Assembly (NCBI GenBank): GCA_009692185.1
Contig: SHZT01000007.1
Span: 89,011-153,010, forward strand
From: Gemmatimonadota bacterium
GTDB taxonomy: Bacteria; Gemmatimonadota; Gemmatimonadetes; Gemmatimonadales; GWC2-71-9
Direction: 5' to 3'
DNA length: 64,000 nucleotides
Position 1 is the first letter of the stretch. Each line of letters starts with the position of its first letter. The notes under the pieces were generated by a model that worked only from the letters and a program-made list of their open reading frames with translations, did no database searches and had not been told where the DNA came from. Position numbers and translations under genes: made by a program. Of this stretch, positions 16,222-25,816 are shown one piece after another.

Positions 16222-18395
16222 CCGAGGAAGGGGGGCCCATTCCCGGGCGGGTGGCGTACCACGCGGCGCGCTGGGTTCCGGTGCTGGTCCTAGGCGCGCT
16301 GACCTACGCGCTCTACCCGGTGGCGCGCGCGTTCGACGCCCCGATCGTCGAAGCCGGGCAGGTAGCGCCGGTCGAAGTGCTCGCTCCGTTCGGGTACGTC
16401 GTGAAGAAGTCGCCGCCTGAGCTGGCCCGTGACGCGGACGCCCTCGCCGCCACGGTGCGGCCCATCTACGAGTATCAGCCGGCCGTGGTCGATTCCGTGC
16501 GCCGCCGGGTGGATCGGCTCTTCGCCGGCCTGGATGCCGCACAGGGCCCGTCAACGAGGGTGACCGTGGCGGCGCAGTACGGTGCGCGCCTTTCGGCGGA
16601 CGAGGCGGCGTATCTCGAGTCGCGTGCGCGCCGCGAGGCGTTGCGGGTGAGCCTCAACCGGTTCTTCCAGCGGAACCTGGGTGCCGGCGTCACGCTCGGG
16701 GGCACGATCGAGCAGGAGTTGTCGCGCGAAGTGGTGGTGCGGCGCGAGGGACGCGAACGGGTCGTGCCGCGGGACTCTGTGCTGACCTTCGCCGCCTTCC
16801 TCGAGCGCCGGTCGCCCGAGGAACCGTCGCCGGGTTCGTCGCTGGGGGACCAGATCTATCTCAAGCTCGTGAACGCCGTCTTCCAGCCGTCGCTGGTGCC
16901 CAACGTGTCCAAGACCCTGGCGCTGCGGGCGGAGCTCCGGCGGTCGGTGGACTCGGTCAAGGACGTGGTGCGGGCCAACGAGCGGGTCGTGGCGGCGCAC
17001 GAAGTGGTGACGCCCGAGACGCATGCGCGCCTCGTGGCGCTGCGGGGCGAAATGCTGCAGCGCGGACGCTCGGGGGTCGCGGACCCCAAGGGCCTCGTCG
17101 GGCAGACGCTGAGCAATGCGCTGGTGCTCTCGATGTTCTGGCTGCTCCTCATGCTCTACCGCCGGGAGACGTACGGCAGCCTCCGGCAGGTGCTCGTGGT
17201 GGCCGGTCTCTTCGCGCTGGTGATCATCGGGTCTGCCATCAACCGGCGGTTCATCGCCGAGGGTCCCGAGCTGATCCCGATCCCCTTTGCGACCATGCTC
17301 CTCACGGTGCTGTTCAGTGGGCGCGTGTCCATGGTAGCCGCCATGGTCCTGGCCGTCCTGCTGGGATCGCAAGCCGCCTACAGCGGGCAGGCGGGGCTCT
17401 ACCTGGCGATGATCGGCGGTGTCGCCGCCGCGCTTTCGATGCGGGTGATACGGCGGCGGACCCAGCTCCTCGTGGCCGCGGGCGGCGTGGTCGCCGCGTT
17501 CGTCGTGGGGGCGGGCACGGTGGCCCTGCGGTTCGACTGGTCGCTGGCCGAGCTGGGGTCGAGTATAGCGCGTGGCGGCGCCAACGCGATCGTCTCGACG
17601 GCGCTGGTCATGCTGGCCCTGCCGGTGGTCGAGTCCCTGGCCGGCGTCACGACCGACCTCACGCTGCTCGAGCTCTCGGATCCCAGCCGTCCGCTGCTCC
17701 GGCGGCTCGCGACGGAAGCGCCCGGGACCTACGCCCACAGCGTGGCGATGGCCAACCTCTGCGAGTCGGCCTGCAATGCCATCGGGGCCAACGGACTGCT
17801 GGCGCGCGTGGGGTGTTACTACCACGACGTGGGGAAGCTCACGAAGCCGCAGTTCTTCGTCGAGAACCAGGCGCCGGGCAGCAACCCGCATGACCGGCTC
17901 AAGCCCGAGGCATCCGCGAGCATTATCCGGAACCACGTGCGGGACGGCATGACCCTCGCCGAGGAGCACGGCCTGCCCGCGATCGTCGCGGCGTTCATCC
18001 CGGAGCACCACGGCACGGCCGATATCACGTATTTCCTCGACCGGGCCAAGTCGCGCGGAGTGAACGTGGCTGAGAACGCCGACCAGTACCGGTATCCCGG
18101 CCCGCGTCCGCGCTCGGTGGAGACCGCGGTCGCCTTCCTGGCCGACGGTGTCGAGGCGGCGCTCCGTGTCCTGGGCGAGCCGACGGCGCAGCGTATCAGC
18201 GACGCGATCGAGCACATCGTCGAGCAGCGGGTCCAGTCCGGCCAGCTCTCCGAGGCACCGCTGACGCTGGCGCAACTCTCCCGGGTGCGGGACGAGTTCG
18301 TCCGGGTGCTGACGGGCATGCACCACAAACGCATTGACTATCCGACGGCCAGTGGCGGAATCACGTCTGAGTGGGAAGCTGCCTCGCGGGCGTGA
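16218..18395 (+). CDS. 7TM-HD family protein, PgpH-like (probable c-di-AMP phosphodiesterase)
   Basis: A 725-residue membrane protein: one N-terminal helix (VLVLGALTYALYPVA), a large extracytoplasmic 7TMR-HDED-type domain (about 35-290), a multi-helix membrane block (about 295-465), then a cytoplasmic HD domain with GTYAHSVAMANL, CYYHDVGKLTKP, FIPEHHGT and AVAFLADGVEAA. That domain order is diagnostic of the PgpH/YqfF family; characterised members hydrolyse c-di-AMP. The metal-binding His/His-Asp residues are present. GTG start overlaps the PhoH stop. No diadenylate cyclase is visible in the window. Confidence 0.88.
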   Translation: MTEEGGPIPGRVAYHAARWVPVLVLGALTYALYPVARAFDAPIVEAGQVAPVEVLAPFGYVVKKSPPELARDADALAATVRPIYEYQPAVVDSVRRRVDRLFAGLDAAQGPSTRVTVAAQYGARLSADEAAYLESRARREALRVSLNRFFQRNLGAGVTLGGTIEQELSREVVVRREGRERVVPRDSVLTFAAFLERRSPEEPSPGSSLGDQIYLKLVNAVFQPSLVPNVSKTLALRAELRRSVDSVKDVVRANERVVAAHEVVTPETHARLVALRGEMLQRGRSGVADPKGLVGQTLSNALVLSMFWLLLMLYRRETYGSLRQVLVVAGLFALVIIGSAINRRFIAEGPELIPIPFATMLLTVLFSGRVSMVAAMVLAVLLGSQAAYSGQAGLYLAMIGGVAAALSMRVIRRRTQLLVAAGGVVAAFVVGAGTVALRFDWSLAELGSSIARGGANAIVSTALVMLALPVVESLAGVTTDLTLLELSDPSRPLLRRLATEAPGTYAHSVAMANLCESACNAIGANGLLARVGCYYHDVGKLTKPQFFVENQAPGSNPHDRLKPEASASIIRNHVRDGMTLAEEHGLPAIVAAFIPEHHGTADITYFLDRAKSRGVNVAENADQYRYPGPRPRSVETAVAFLADGVEAALRVLGEPTAQRISDAIEHIVEQRVQSGQLSEAPLTLAQLSRVRDEFVRVLTGMHHKRIDYPTASGGITSEWEAASRA

Positions 18396-18828
18396 CGTCC
18401 GCGTCTGGACGGTGGGGAAGGGCCTGCGGGCGGCGCTGTCGCCGTCGCTGGTCCGCCGCACGGTAACGGCAGTGCTGGACGGCGAGCGGGCCGGGCCGGC
18501 GACCATTAGCGTCACGTTCTTGTCCTCCCAGCGCATGCGCTCCCTGAACCGCCGGACGCTCGGACGCGATCGCTCGACTGACGTGATCGCGTTCCCGCTG
18601 CCCCACCGCGGGATGCTCGCGGGGGACGTCTACATCTGTCCGGCCATGGGCCGCCGCGCCGCGCAGGCGCTGGGAATCCCGGAGCGGGAGGAGTTGGTGC
18701 GGCTGGTGGTACACGGCACGTTGCATGTCCTCGGGTATGATCACCCTGCCTCTGCGCGGCGCACGGCGGCACCGATGTGGCGCCGCCAGGAGCGCTACGT
18801 GCAGCGGGTGTCGCAGGGCTCCCGGTGA
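18334..18828 (+). CDS. ybeY: Endoribonuclease YbeY
   Basis: Metal-dependent RNase that matures 16S rRNA 3' ends. The zinc motif HGTLHVLGYDH is complete, and the preceding STDVIAFPLP and GDVYIC segments are typical. 164 residues as drawn from the TTG at 18334, which overlaps the previous gene by 62 bases. The first conserved strand is near RVWTVG at residue 23-28, so a start closer to 18379 is possible but would need CTG. Its TGA overlaps the next GTG. Confidence 0.9.
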   Translation: MTIRRPVAESRLSGKLPRGRDVRVWTVGKGLRAALSPSLVRRTVTAVLDGERAGPATISVTFLSSQRMRSLNRRTLGRDRSTDVIAFPLPHRGMLAGDVYICPAMGRRAAQALGIPEREELVRLVVHGTLHVLGYDHPASARRTAAPMWRRQERYVQRVSQGSR

Positions 18829-20036
18829 CCGGGCTCGCGTTGACCGTTGCGGCGCTGGTGAGCGCGTTGCTTGCCGCCGGGTGGGCGGGCCTGTTCGCCC
18901 TGGCCGAGGAGTCGCCGGCCTTGTCGTCGTCCATCGGCGGGCCTCCGACCGGGGCGATGGACGCGGAGCCGATCCACCGGGCGTTCCAGGTCAGCCGGTT
19001 GGCGCTGACCGTGCTCGCCGGCGTGGCCGCTTCCCAGGCCGTGGGCTGGTGGTACCGGCCGACCCTTTCGGGCCTCGGTGTCGTGGTCGTCTCCGGTGGC
19101 TTGCTCTTCATGCTGGCGGATGCGGTCCCGCGATCGGTGGGCCTGCTCGCGCCTGACGCGGCGGCCGCCGCCGCGACTGTCGCGCGACGCACGCTGTTGC
19201 CGTTCCGGCCCCTCATCGCGCTGGTCGGCGTGATCGAGCGCCTGCTGCAACGCCTCCTGCCGCGACCGGCCGCCACCGGCCAGCCGGTGCTGGGACCGAC
19301 GCAGCGCGACATGCTCCTCGGCGTGTTCGCCATGGGCGATACGAGCGTCGCCGACATCATGACGCCCCGGATCGACGTGACTGCCGTGGATGCGGAAGCG
19401 TCTGTGGAAGAAGTCCTGGAACTCATCCGGCACGGCGGACACCTCCGGATCCCGGTGTTCGACGGTACGCTCGACAACGTGATCGGCATTCTCCACGTGC
19501 GGGACCTGGTTCCCGCCGCGGCCGGTGCCACCGACATGCCCGACCGGTGGCAGGACCGGGTCCGCCCGGCGGAGTTCGTGCCGGAATCGAAGACCCTGGC
19601 GACCCAGCTCCGGGACTTCGTGCGTGGCTCGTCACACGTGGCCATCGTGGTGGACGAGTTCGGCGGCACCGCGGGACTGGTGACCTTGGGCGACATCATG
19701 GAGGAGATCGCCGGCGACATTCGCGACGAGGTAGGCGACGATGAGGAGCCGGCCGTCGAGCAACAGGGAGACAACCGGTTCTGGGTCGACGGGAGCGTGA
19801 CGCTGGACCAGCTCTCGGCCCTGCTCGGTGACGTGTTCGAACGCGATGGGGTCAGCACGGTCGGCGGGCTGATCTATTCCGAACTGGGGCGGGTGCCGAC
19901 CCCAGGCGAGGAACTGCGGATCGGCGAGTTCCGTGTCGTGGTGCAGAAGGTCGTACGACGGCGGGTGCGCCGCGTGTACTTCGAGCGCCTGGAGCCGAGG
20001 CCCGAGGCCCAGGTGGCCACGGCGGACCCCCAATGA
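18825..20036 (+). CDS. CorC/HlyC-family CBS domain membrane protein (first copy)
   Basis: A 403-residue protein: N-terminal DUF21/CNNM-like membrane region (about 1-125, with helices such as LALTVAALVSALLAAGWAGL and GLGVVVVSGGLLFMLA), two CBS motifs (DIMTPRIDVTAVDAEASVEEVL and SSHVAIVVDEFGGTAGLVTLGDIMEEI) and a C-terminal CorC_HlyC domain (WVDGSVTLDQLSALL through RIGEFRVVVQKV). Such proteins are implicated in Mg/Co efflux or Mg homeostasis. GTG at 18825 forms GTGA with the ybeY stop. The membrane region is short and diverged from classical CNNM, so transport activity itself is uncertain. Confidence 0.85.
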   Translation: MTGLALTVAALVSALLAAGWAGLFALAEESPALSSSIGGPPTGAMDAEPIHRAFQVSRLALTVLAGVAASQAVGWWYRPTLSGLGVVVVSGGLLFMLADAVPRSVGLLAPDAAAAAATVARRTLLPFRPLIALVGVIERLLQRLLPRPAATGQPVLGPTQRDMLLGVFAMGDTSVADIMTPRIDVTAVDAEASVEEVLELIRHGGHLRIPVFDGTLDNVIGILHVRDLVPAAAGATDMPDRWQDRVRPAEFVPESKTLATQLRDFVRGSSHVAIVVDEFGGTAGLVTLGDIMEEIAGDIRDEVGDDEEPAVEQQGDNRFWVDGSVTLDQLSALLGDVFERDGVSTVGGLIYSELGRVPTPGEELRIGEFRVVVQKVVRRRVRRVYFERLEPRPEAQVATADPQ

Positions 20037-21214
20037 TCGGCTGGCTCCTGATGCTGGGTGGCGTCCTGCTCTCTTCGGCGGGGACCACGATTGCGGCGGC
20101 CTCGGCGGCGGTCTCGCGCCTGGAGCTGGCCCGGTGGATCTCCGGACGGCTGCGGGGCGCCGCGGTCGCAAGTGCGCTGCTCTCGACGCCGGGCCGTGTA
20201 CTCGGCATGGCCACGGGAGTCGCGACGGCCGGCCTGGTGCTGGGCTCGATGGGCGTCGCGGCGGTGCTGGCTTCCATGCCGCCTGTGGTCAGCGCATCCG
20301 TCGTGGTGCTGGTGGCGGTTCCCTTGCTCATCGCGCTCACCTACTCGCTGCCGCGCGCCGTGGGACGGCGGTGGCCCGACCGCCTGGTGCGTCGGGGCGC
20401 GCCGGCCATGGAGTGGCTGTCGCGCATGGCGGCGCCTCTCCTCCTCGTCGGGGGCCCGGATCGGGATGTTTCCCGTGTGGTGCGGGCCGGTGAACGGGAA
20501 GGCGCCCTGGGCGACGAAGAACTCACCCTCTTTTCCGGGGTCGTTGCGTTTGCGGCACGCTCCGTGCGGGAAGTGATGACGCCGCGCACGGAGATCCTGG
20601 CGGTGCCGGAAAGCGCTTCCGTGGTGGATGTAGCTCGCCTGATCGGCGAATCGGGGTACTCCCGGCTCCCGGTGTACCGGGAATCGCTGGACCACATCGT
20701 TGGGGCAGTCCACGCATTCGACTTGCTCAAGGCAGCCCCCGGGGATCCGTTGCCTCTCCGCCCGGTCAGCGTGGTGCCCGCTTCCAAGAAATGCGCCGAC
20801 CTGTTCTCCGAAATGCAGCGGGATGACCGGCAGATCGCGGTCGTGCTCGACGAATTCGGCGGCACGGCCGGCATCGTTACCCAGGGTGACCTGCTCAAGG
20901 AGCTCACGGCCGAGATCTTCGACGACGGGCAGGGCAGGCCCGAAACTGCCGGGCAGGAGCTGGTCGAGGTCGATGGTACGACGACCATGAGCGAGCTGGC
21001 TGCACGGTTCGGTGTCGTACTGCCGACGGCAGATGGAAGTGTCGGCGGGTTCCTGGCGCGCGGCGCCGGGCGAATTCCGCTTGCTGGGGAGCGGTTCAGC
21101 GCGGCGGGGCTGGAATTCGACGTCCTGTCGGCGACGCCGGTGCGGGTGGAACGGGTCGCGGTACGGCGGGGACCGGTGAACGTCCAGGGTCTCGGCACGG
21201 GCGGGGGGCGCTAG
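20033..21214 (+). CDS. CorC/HlyC-family CBS domain membrane protein (second copy)
   Basis: A 393-residue paralogue of the gene before it, with the same layout: membrane region to about residue 130 (helices around GWLLMLGGVLLSSAGTTIA and VVSASVVVLVAVPLLIALTY), CBS pair (VMTPRTEILAVPESASVVDVA and RQIAVVLDEFGGTAGIVTQGDLLKEL), and a C-terminal CorC_HlyC domain. ATG overlaps the previous TGA (ATGA). Tandem pairs of this family are known; that the products form a heteromer is an inference from adjacency. mgtE follows after 44 bases. Confidence 0.85.
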   Translation: MIGWLLMLGGVLLSSAGTTIAAASAAVSRLELARWISGRLRGAAVASALLSTPGRVLGMATGVATAGLVLGSMGVAAVLASMPPVVSASVVVLVAVPLLIALTYSLPRAVGRRWPDRLVRRGAPAMEWLSRMAAPLLLVGGPDRDVSRVVRAGEREGALGDEELTLFSGVVAFAARSVREVMTPRTEILAVPESASVVDVARLIGESGYSRLPVYRESLDHIVGAVHAFDLLKAAPGDPLPLRPVSVVPASKKCADLFSEMQRDDRQIAVVLDEFGGTAGIVTQGDLLKELTAEIFDDGQGRPETAGQELVEVDGTTTMSELAARFGVVLPTADGSVGGFLARGAGRIPLAGERFSAAGLEFDVLSATPVRVERVAVRRGPVNVQGLGTGGGR

Positions 21215-21258
21215 CTTACGGTGGGACACAGCGCGCGCATCCGGGCGCCAGAGGCACC

Positions 21259-22572
21259 GTGACGGAAGCACCCACGACGGCGGCACTGGAGCTCTGGGAA
21301 GAGTGGCCGGCACTCTCCGAGGAAGACCGCATCACGCGGTTCCGGGAACTTCCCAAGCACGAGCTCAACGACTTCTTCCTGACCCTGGACCCCACGGAGC
21401 AGGCCGCGCTGGTGTGCGGACTGCCGTCCTCCGAGCGCGTCCTGTGGGTGCGCCTGCTCGACCCGGATGACGCGGTGGACATGATCCAGGCCGCGTCTCC
21501 CCACGATCGCCCGGCGCTGATGGACCTGCTGGACGAAAAGACGCGCACGGAAGTTCGTGCCCTCGCGGCGTACGAAGAGGACCACGCCGGCGGGCTGATG
21601 AGCCCGCGGTTCGCAAGGGTCCGGCCGGAAATGACCGTGGACGAGGCGATCGCCTACCTGCGAAAGCAGGCCGGCCAGGTCGAGACGATCTACTACGCCT
21701 ACGTGCTGGATGCCCAGCAGAAACTCCAGGGCGTCATCTCCTGCCGCGAGTTGTTCCAGGCGGCAGGCGACCGCCGGGTGTCCGAGGTGATGCACGCGAA
21801 CGTGATTTCCGTGCTCGATGACATGGACCAGGAATCGGTCGGGCGGGTGTGGGTCGAGCAGGACCTGCTGGCGATCCCGGTCGTGGACCACGACGGTAGA
21901 ATGAAGGGCATCATCACGTTCGACGACATGGCGGACGTAGTCAGGGAAGAAGCGACCGAAGACATCCAGAAGATGGGTGGGACGGAAGCCCTGGCCATGC
22001 CCTACATGACGGCGGGCATTCTCGAACTGGTGCGGAAGCGGGCCGGCTGGCTCTCGATCCTTTTCATCGGCGAGATGCTCACGGCCACGGCCATGGCGTA
22101 CTATCAGGACGAAATCGCCGCCGCCGTGGTCCTCGCGGTGTTCCTGCCGCTCATCATCAGTAGCGGCGGCAACTCCGGCTCGCAGGCGACCACGCTGGTC
22201 ATTCGGGGCATGGCCCTGGGCGAAGTACGGATCCGGGACTGGCCACGCGTCCTGGGGCGGGAAGTGACCGTTGGCCTGGCGCTGGGAACGGTGCTCGGCG
22301 TGCTCGGGCTCCTGCGGATCGTCCTGTGGCATTCCGTCGCCGGCTCGTACGGGGATCACTACCTCCTGCTGGGCATGAGCGTCGCGATCAGTCTCGTCGG
22401 TGTCGTGCTGTGGGGGACGGTGACCGGCTCCATGCTGCCGTTCGTGTTCCGGCGGCTCGGGTTCGACCCCGCCAGCGCATCGGCGCCGTTCGTCGCGACG
22501 CTCGTGGACGTGACCGGCCTCGTGATCTACTTCACGGTCGCGGGACTTCTGCTCAGGGGCACGCTGTTGTGA
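21259..22572 (+). CDS. mgtE: Magnesium transporter MgtE
   Basis: A 437-residue Mg2+ channel. N-terminal MgtE_N helical domain (about 15-120), CBS pair (about 125-255, including HAGGLMSPRFARV and DLLAIPVVDHDGRMKGIITFDDM), the plug helix, and five membrane helices from about 275, with the pore-helix signature SSGGNSGSQATTLVIR and a final VDVTGLVIYFTVA helix. Start GTG at 21259. Following two CorC-like proteins, it forms a small magnesium-homeostasis block. Its TGA overlaps the GTG of meaB. Confidence 0.93.
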   Translation: MTEAPTTAALELWEEWPALSEEDRITRFRELPKHELNDFFLTLDPTEQAALVCGLPSSERVLWVRLLDPDDAVDMIQAASPHDRPALMDLLDEKTRTEVRALAAYEEDHAGGLMSPRFARVRPEMTVDEAIAYLRKQAGQVETIYYAYVLDAQQKLQGVISCRELFQAAGDRRVSEVMHANVISVLDDMDQESVGRVWVEQDLLAIPVVDHDGRMKGIITFDDMADVVREEATEDIQKMGGTEALAMPYMTAGILELVRKRAGWLSILFIGEMLTATAMAYYQDEIAAAVVLAVFLPLIISSGGNSGSQATTLVIRGMALGEVRIRDWPRVLGREVTVGLALGTVLGVLGLLRIVLWHSVAGSYGDHYLLLGMSVAISLVGVVLWGTVTGSMLPFVFRRLGFDPASASAPFVATLVDVTGLVIYFTVAGLLLRGTLL

Positions 22573-23615
22573 CGGCGACGACCCAGACCGCGGAGTTGCT
22601 CGAGGCGCTGAAGGAGCGAAAGACACCGGCGCTGGCCCGGGCCATTTCCCTGGTCGAGAACGCGCGGGACGGCTACGAGGAGCTCCTGTCCGCCATTCAC
22701 CCGCACGTGGGTCGTGCGTTCCGGGTCGGGATCACGGGTCCGCCAGGGGCGGGCAAGTCCACGCTCGTGGAGCGGTTGATCCACGCGTACCGGGCGAAGG
22801 ACCTGACGGTTGCGGTCATCGCGGTAGATCCGACGAGCCCGTTCTCGGGCGGCGCATTGCTGGGTGACCGGATCCGGATGGAATCGGTGACCCTGGACCC
22901 GGGCGTGTTCATTCGTTCCATGGCCACTCGCGGTGCCCTGGGTGGGCTCGCCACGACGACGCGCGAGGTCTGCGACGTGGTGGACGCGTTCGGCTTCGAC
23001 CGGGTCATCGTCGAGACGGTGGGGGTGGGGCAGTCGGAACTGGAAATCGCCGCCACCGCTGATGCGGCGGTGCTGGTGCTGGTGCCGGATTCGGGCGACG
23101 AAGTCCAGGTCCTCAAGGCTGGCGTCATGGAGATCGCAGACATCTTTGTGATCAACAAGGCGGACCGGCCCGGGGCCGACAAACTGCGGCAGGAAATCGA
23201 GATCATGCTGGGCTTGCGGGAGGGGAACGCCCTGCGGTATGTCGGCACGCATCACCGCGGGCGGGAGAGCGCCCAGGCAGCGAGGCGGGAGGAGCCGAAA
23301 CGCTGGGAGCCTCCCGTGCTTGCGACCGTGGCGACGACCGGGCAGGGAGTCCCCACCCTGATCGAGGCCGTCGAGGCATACGCCGAGCGGACGAAAGCAA
23401 ACGGTGACCTGGATGCGCGGCGGCGGGCCCGGCTCGAGCGTCACACGCGTGAGGTCGTCGAGCGCTCGTTGAGGCAGATGGTATGGCAGGACGGTGCGGG
23501 CGAAGCGGCACTTGCCCAGGGCCTCGAACGGGTGTTCAAGGGAACCGAGAGCCCCTACGAGCTGGCTCGTCGCATCGTCAATGGATTGACCGGGGGGTCT
23601 GCGCATGGCGGGTAG
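22569..23615 (+). CDS. meaB: Methylmalonyl-CoA mutase-associated GTPase MeaB (ArgK family)
   Basis: G3E-family GTPase chaperone that protects and reloads the B12-dependent mutase. The 348-residue product has the P-loop GPPGAGKS at 57-64, VIAVDPTSPFSGGALLGDRIRM, SMATRGALGG, the switch motif VETVGVGQSE and the guanine-specificity motif NKAD. GTG at 22569 overlaps the mgtE stop; the frame is open much further upstream but only as a shadow of mgtE. It overlaps the mutase large chain by 11 bases, consistent with its function. Confidence 0.95.
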   Translation: MTATTQTAELLEALKERKTPALARAISLVENARDGYEELLSAIHPHVGRAFRVGITGPPGAGKSTLVERLIHAYRAKDLTVAVIAVDPTSPFSGGALLGDRIRMESVTLDPGVFIRSMATRGALGGLATTTREVCDVVDAFGFDRVIVETVGVGQSELEIAATADAAVLVLVPDSGDEVQVLKAGVMEIADIFVINKADRPGADKLRQEIEIMLGLREGNALRYVGTHHRGRESAQAARREEPKRWEPPVLATVATTGQGVPTLIEAVEAYAERTKANGDLDARRRARLERHTREVVERSLRQMVWQDGAGEAALAQGLERVFKGTESPYELARRIVNGLTGGSAHGG

Positions 23616-25257
23616 GAAAGACCAGGACAAGGAATGGCGTGAACAGTTCGATGCCGGCGAGAAGCGGAACGTGGGGTTCGTGACGCAGAGCTCCGAGGAA
23701 GTCGAGCCGCTGTATACGCGGAAGGACCTCGACGGATTCGACTACGCGCGCGACCTGGGCAACCCCGGGGAGCCTCCGTTTACGCGGGGTATTCACCCCA
23801 CCATGTACCGTGGTCGGCTCTGGACCATGCGTCAGTTCGCCGGATTCGGCACGGCGGAGGACACGAACCAGCGCTACAAGTTCCTGCTCGGTCGCGGACA
23901 GACGGGGCTCTCGGTGGCGTTCGACTTCCCCACGCTCATGGGCTACGACTCCGACCATCCCCGCTCCGAAGGGGAGGTTGGAAAATGCGGTGTCGCCATT
24001 TCCTCGACGGATGACATGGCGACCCTGTTCGATGGAATCCCGATGGAACAGATCTCGACGTCCATGACGATCAATGGCCCGGCGGCCATGCTGTTCGCCT
24101 TCTACGTGGCGGCTGCGGAGCGCCAGGGCGCCGACATCGCCGAGCTCCGCGGGACGATCCAGAACGACATGCTGAAGGAGTACATGGCCCAGCATGCGTG
24201 GATCTATCCGGTCGAGCCGGCGCTCAAGATCATCGTGGACGTCTTCGAGTGGGCGGCGAAGCACACGCCGCAGTGGAACACGATCTCGATCAGCGGCTAC
24301 CATATTCGCGAAGCCGGCGCAACCGCGGTGCAGGAGCTGGCGTTCACGCTGGCCAACGGCTTCAGCTATGTCGAGCACGCGCTCGCTCGCGGGCTGGACA
24401 TCGAGTCGTTCGCGCCACGGCTCTCGTTCTTCTGGGACGTGCATAACGACTTCTTCGAGGAAATCGCGAAGATGCGCGCCGCCCGGCGCATCTGGTTCCG
24501 GCACCTGCGGGAGAAGTACGGGGCCAAAAGCGACCGCGCGTGCATGATGCGGTTCCATTGCCAGACGGCGGGCGTGTCGCTCACCGCGCAGCAGCCGATG
24601 AACAACGTGGTGCGGGTCGCCTACCAGGCCCTCGCGGCGGTACTGGCGGGGGCCCAGTCCCTGCATACCAATTCGCTGGACGAGACGCTGGCATTGCCGA
24701 CCGAGGAAGCGGTGCAGGTGGCGCTTCGAACCCAGCAGATCCTCGCGTACGAGACGGGCGTCGCCAACGTGATCGATCCGCTGGGCGGGTCCTACTTCGT
24801 CGAGTCGCTCACCAACCGCATGGAAGAAGATGCCGAGCGGCTCTTTGCCGAGATCGAGAAGGTGGGCGGCGTGGTGCAGGGTATCGAGCGCGGGTGGTTC
24901 CAGCGGCAGATTGCCCAGAGTTCCCTGCGGTTCCAGCACGAAGTGGAGCAGAAGCGCCGCATCATCGTGGGCGTGAACGAGTTCACCGAGGGCAGCGAAA
25001 ACGAGCACGACCTGGAAATCCTCAAGGTCACCGACGCCGCCGACACGTCCCAGCGGCGGCAACTGGCCGCGCTTCGGGCGCGGCGCGACGCCAGCAGGGC
25101 GGAGCGGGCGCTCGATGCGTTGCGGAGCGCGGCGGCGGCTGAAGCGAATGTCGTGGGCCCCATGCTCGATGCGGCCCGCGCCGACTGTACACTCTTCGAG
25201 ATCCGGCACGCGCTGGAGCAGGTGTACGGCGCCTATCGGGAGCCGGTGTTCTTCTAG
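23605..25257 (+). CDS. mcmA1: Methylmalonyl-CoA mutase, large (substrate-binding) chain
   Basis: TIM-barrel chain of a two-chain methylmalonyl-CoA mutase, 550 residues, lacking the C-terminal B12 domain that is encoded by the next gene. Family marks are [56 protein letters not shown]-type [37 protein letters not shown] and [11 protein letters not shown]. The order of large chain, B12 chain and meaB matches archaeal and some bacterial mutases, used in propionate and odd-chain/branched-chain catabolism. Other acyl-CoA mutases (isobutyryl, ethylmalonyl) share this architecture; the RQFAGF/TMYRGR motif favours methylmalonyl. Confidence 0.92.
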   Translation: MAGRKDQDKEWREQFDAGEKRNVGFVTQSSEEVEPLYTRKDLDGFDYARDLGNPGEPPFTRGIHPTMYRGRLWTMRQFAGFGTAEDTNQRYKFLLGRGQTGLSVAFDFPTLMGYDSDHPRSEGEVGKCGVAISSTDDMATLFDGIPMEQISTSMTINGPAAMLFAFYVAAAERQGADIAELRGTIQNDMLKEYMAQHAWIYPVEPALKIIVDVFEWAAKHTPQWNTISISGYHIREAGATAVQELAFTLANGFSYVEHALARGLDIESFAPRLSFFWDVHNDFFEEIAKMRAARRIWFRHLREKYGAKSDRACMMRFHCQTAGVSLTAQQPMNNVVRVAYQALAAVLAGAQSLHTNSLDETLALPTEEAVQVALRTQQILAYETGVANVIDPLGGSYFVESLTNRMEEDAERLFAEIEKVGGVVQGIERGWFQRQIAQSSLRFQHEVEQKRRIIVGVNEFTEGSENEHDLEILKVTDAADTSQRRQLAALRARRDASRAERALDALRSAAAAEANVVGPMLDAARADCTLFEIRHALEQVYGAYREPVFF

Positions 25258-25691
25258 TGCCGGTAACCGCAACGAAAGGGCGCACCAAGGCCCGCCCCAT
25301 CCGGGTACTGGTGGCCAAGCCGGGCCTGGACGGGCACGATCGGGGCGCAAAGGTCGTTGCCGCGTCGCTGCGTGACGCGGGGATGGAAGTCATCTACACC
25401 GGGCTCCATCAGACACCCGAAATGATTGCGACGGCGGCCATCCAGGAGGACGTGGACGTGATCGGGCTGTCGATTCTCTCGGGCGCTCACATGACACTCT
25501 TCCCCCGCGTGAAGAAGCTGATGACCGACGCCGGGCGTGGTGATGTGCTGGTCATCGGGGGCGGGATCATCCCGGCGGAGGACGTACACGCGCTGGAAGC
25601 CCAGGGTATCGCGAAGCTGTTCGGCCCTGGCACCGCGAGTGGGGATATCATCGCGTTCATCAGGTCGTGGGCCGAGAAGCGCAGCGAATGA
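25257..25691 (+). CDS. mcmA2: Methylmalonyl-CoA mutase, small (cobalamin-binding) chain
   Basis: A 144-residue B12-binding domain. The lower-axial-ligand motif [11 protein letters not shown] is complete, followed by [30 protein letters not shown] and VIGGGIIP with the downstream GTASGDII. It begins with GTG at 25257, sharing one base with the TAG of the large chain. Its TGA overlaps the ATG of a tiny downstream ORF (ATGA), so the two products are probably made together. Confidence 0.94.
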   Translation: MPVTATKGRTKARPIRVLVAKPGLDGHDRGAKVVAASLRDAGMEVIYTGLHQTPEMIATAAIQEDVDVIGLSILSGAHMTLFPRVKKLMTDAGRGDVLVIGGGIIPAEDVHALEAQGIAKLFGPGTASGDIIAFIRSWAEKRSE

Positions 25692-25816
25692 GAGAACAAG
25701 TGGGCGCCGGGCCAACCGGCACGAGCCGCCTGCGCGCGCTCACCGACACCTACCGGGAACTGGCCGAACGCCTGAGACAGGGTGGCGGGCCGGTGGTAGA
25801 GGTGCAGGTCGCATGA
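25688..25816 (+). CDS. 42-residue ORF coupled to the mutase genes
   Basis: A small ORF starting Met-Arg-Glu-Gln-Val-Gly-Ala-Gly and ending Val-Glu-Val-Gln-Val-Ala. It has a central charged helix ([19 protein letters not shown]) and no signal peptide. The evidence for coding is its four-base ATGA overlap with both neighbours (25688-25691 and 25813-25816) and base composition like the flanking genes. I recognise no family. It may be a small subunit or a purely coupling ORF. Confidence 0.5.
   Translation: MREQVGAGPTGTSRLRALTDTYRELAERLRQGGGPVVEVQVA

Noticed and set aside
22326..22568. N-terminal extension of MeaB
   Set aside because: The frame is open upstream, but the extra residues are a shadow of mgtE. 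The GTG at 22569 overlaps the mgtE stop as at other junctions and gives the normal protein length.
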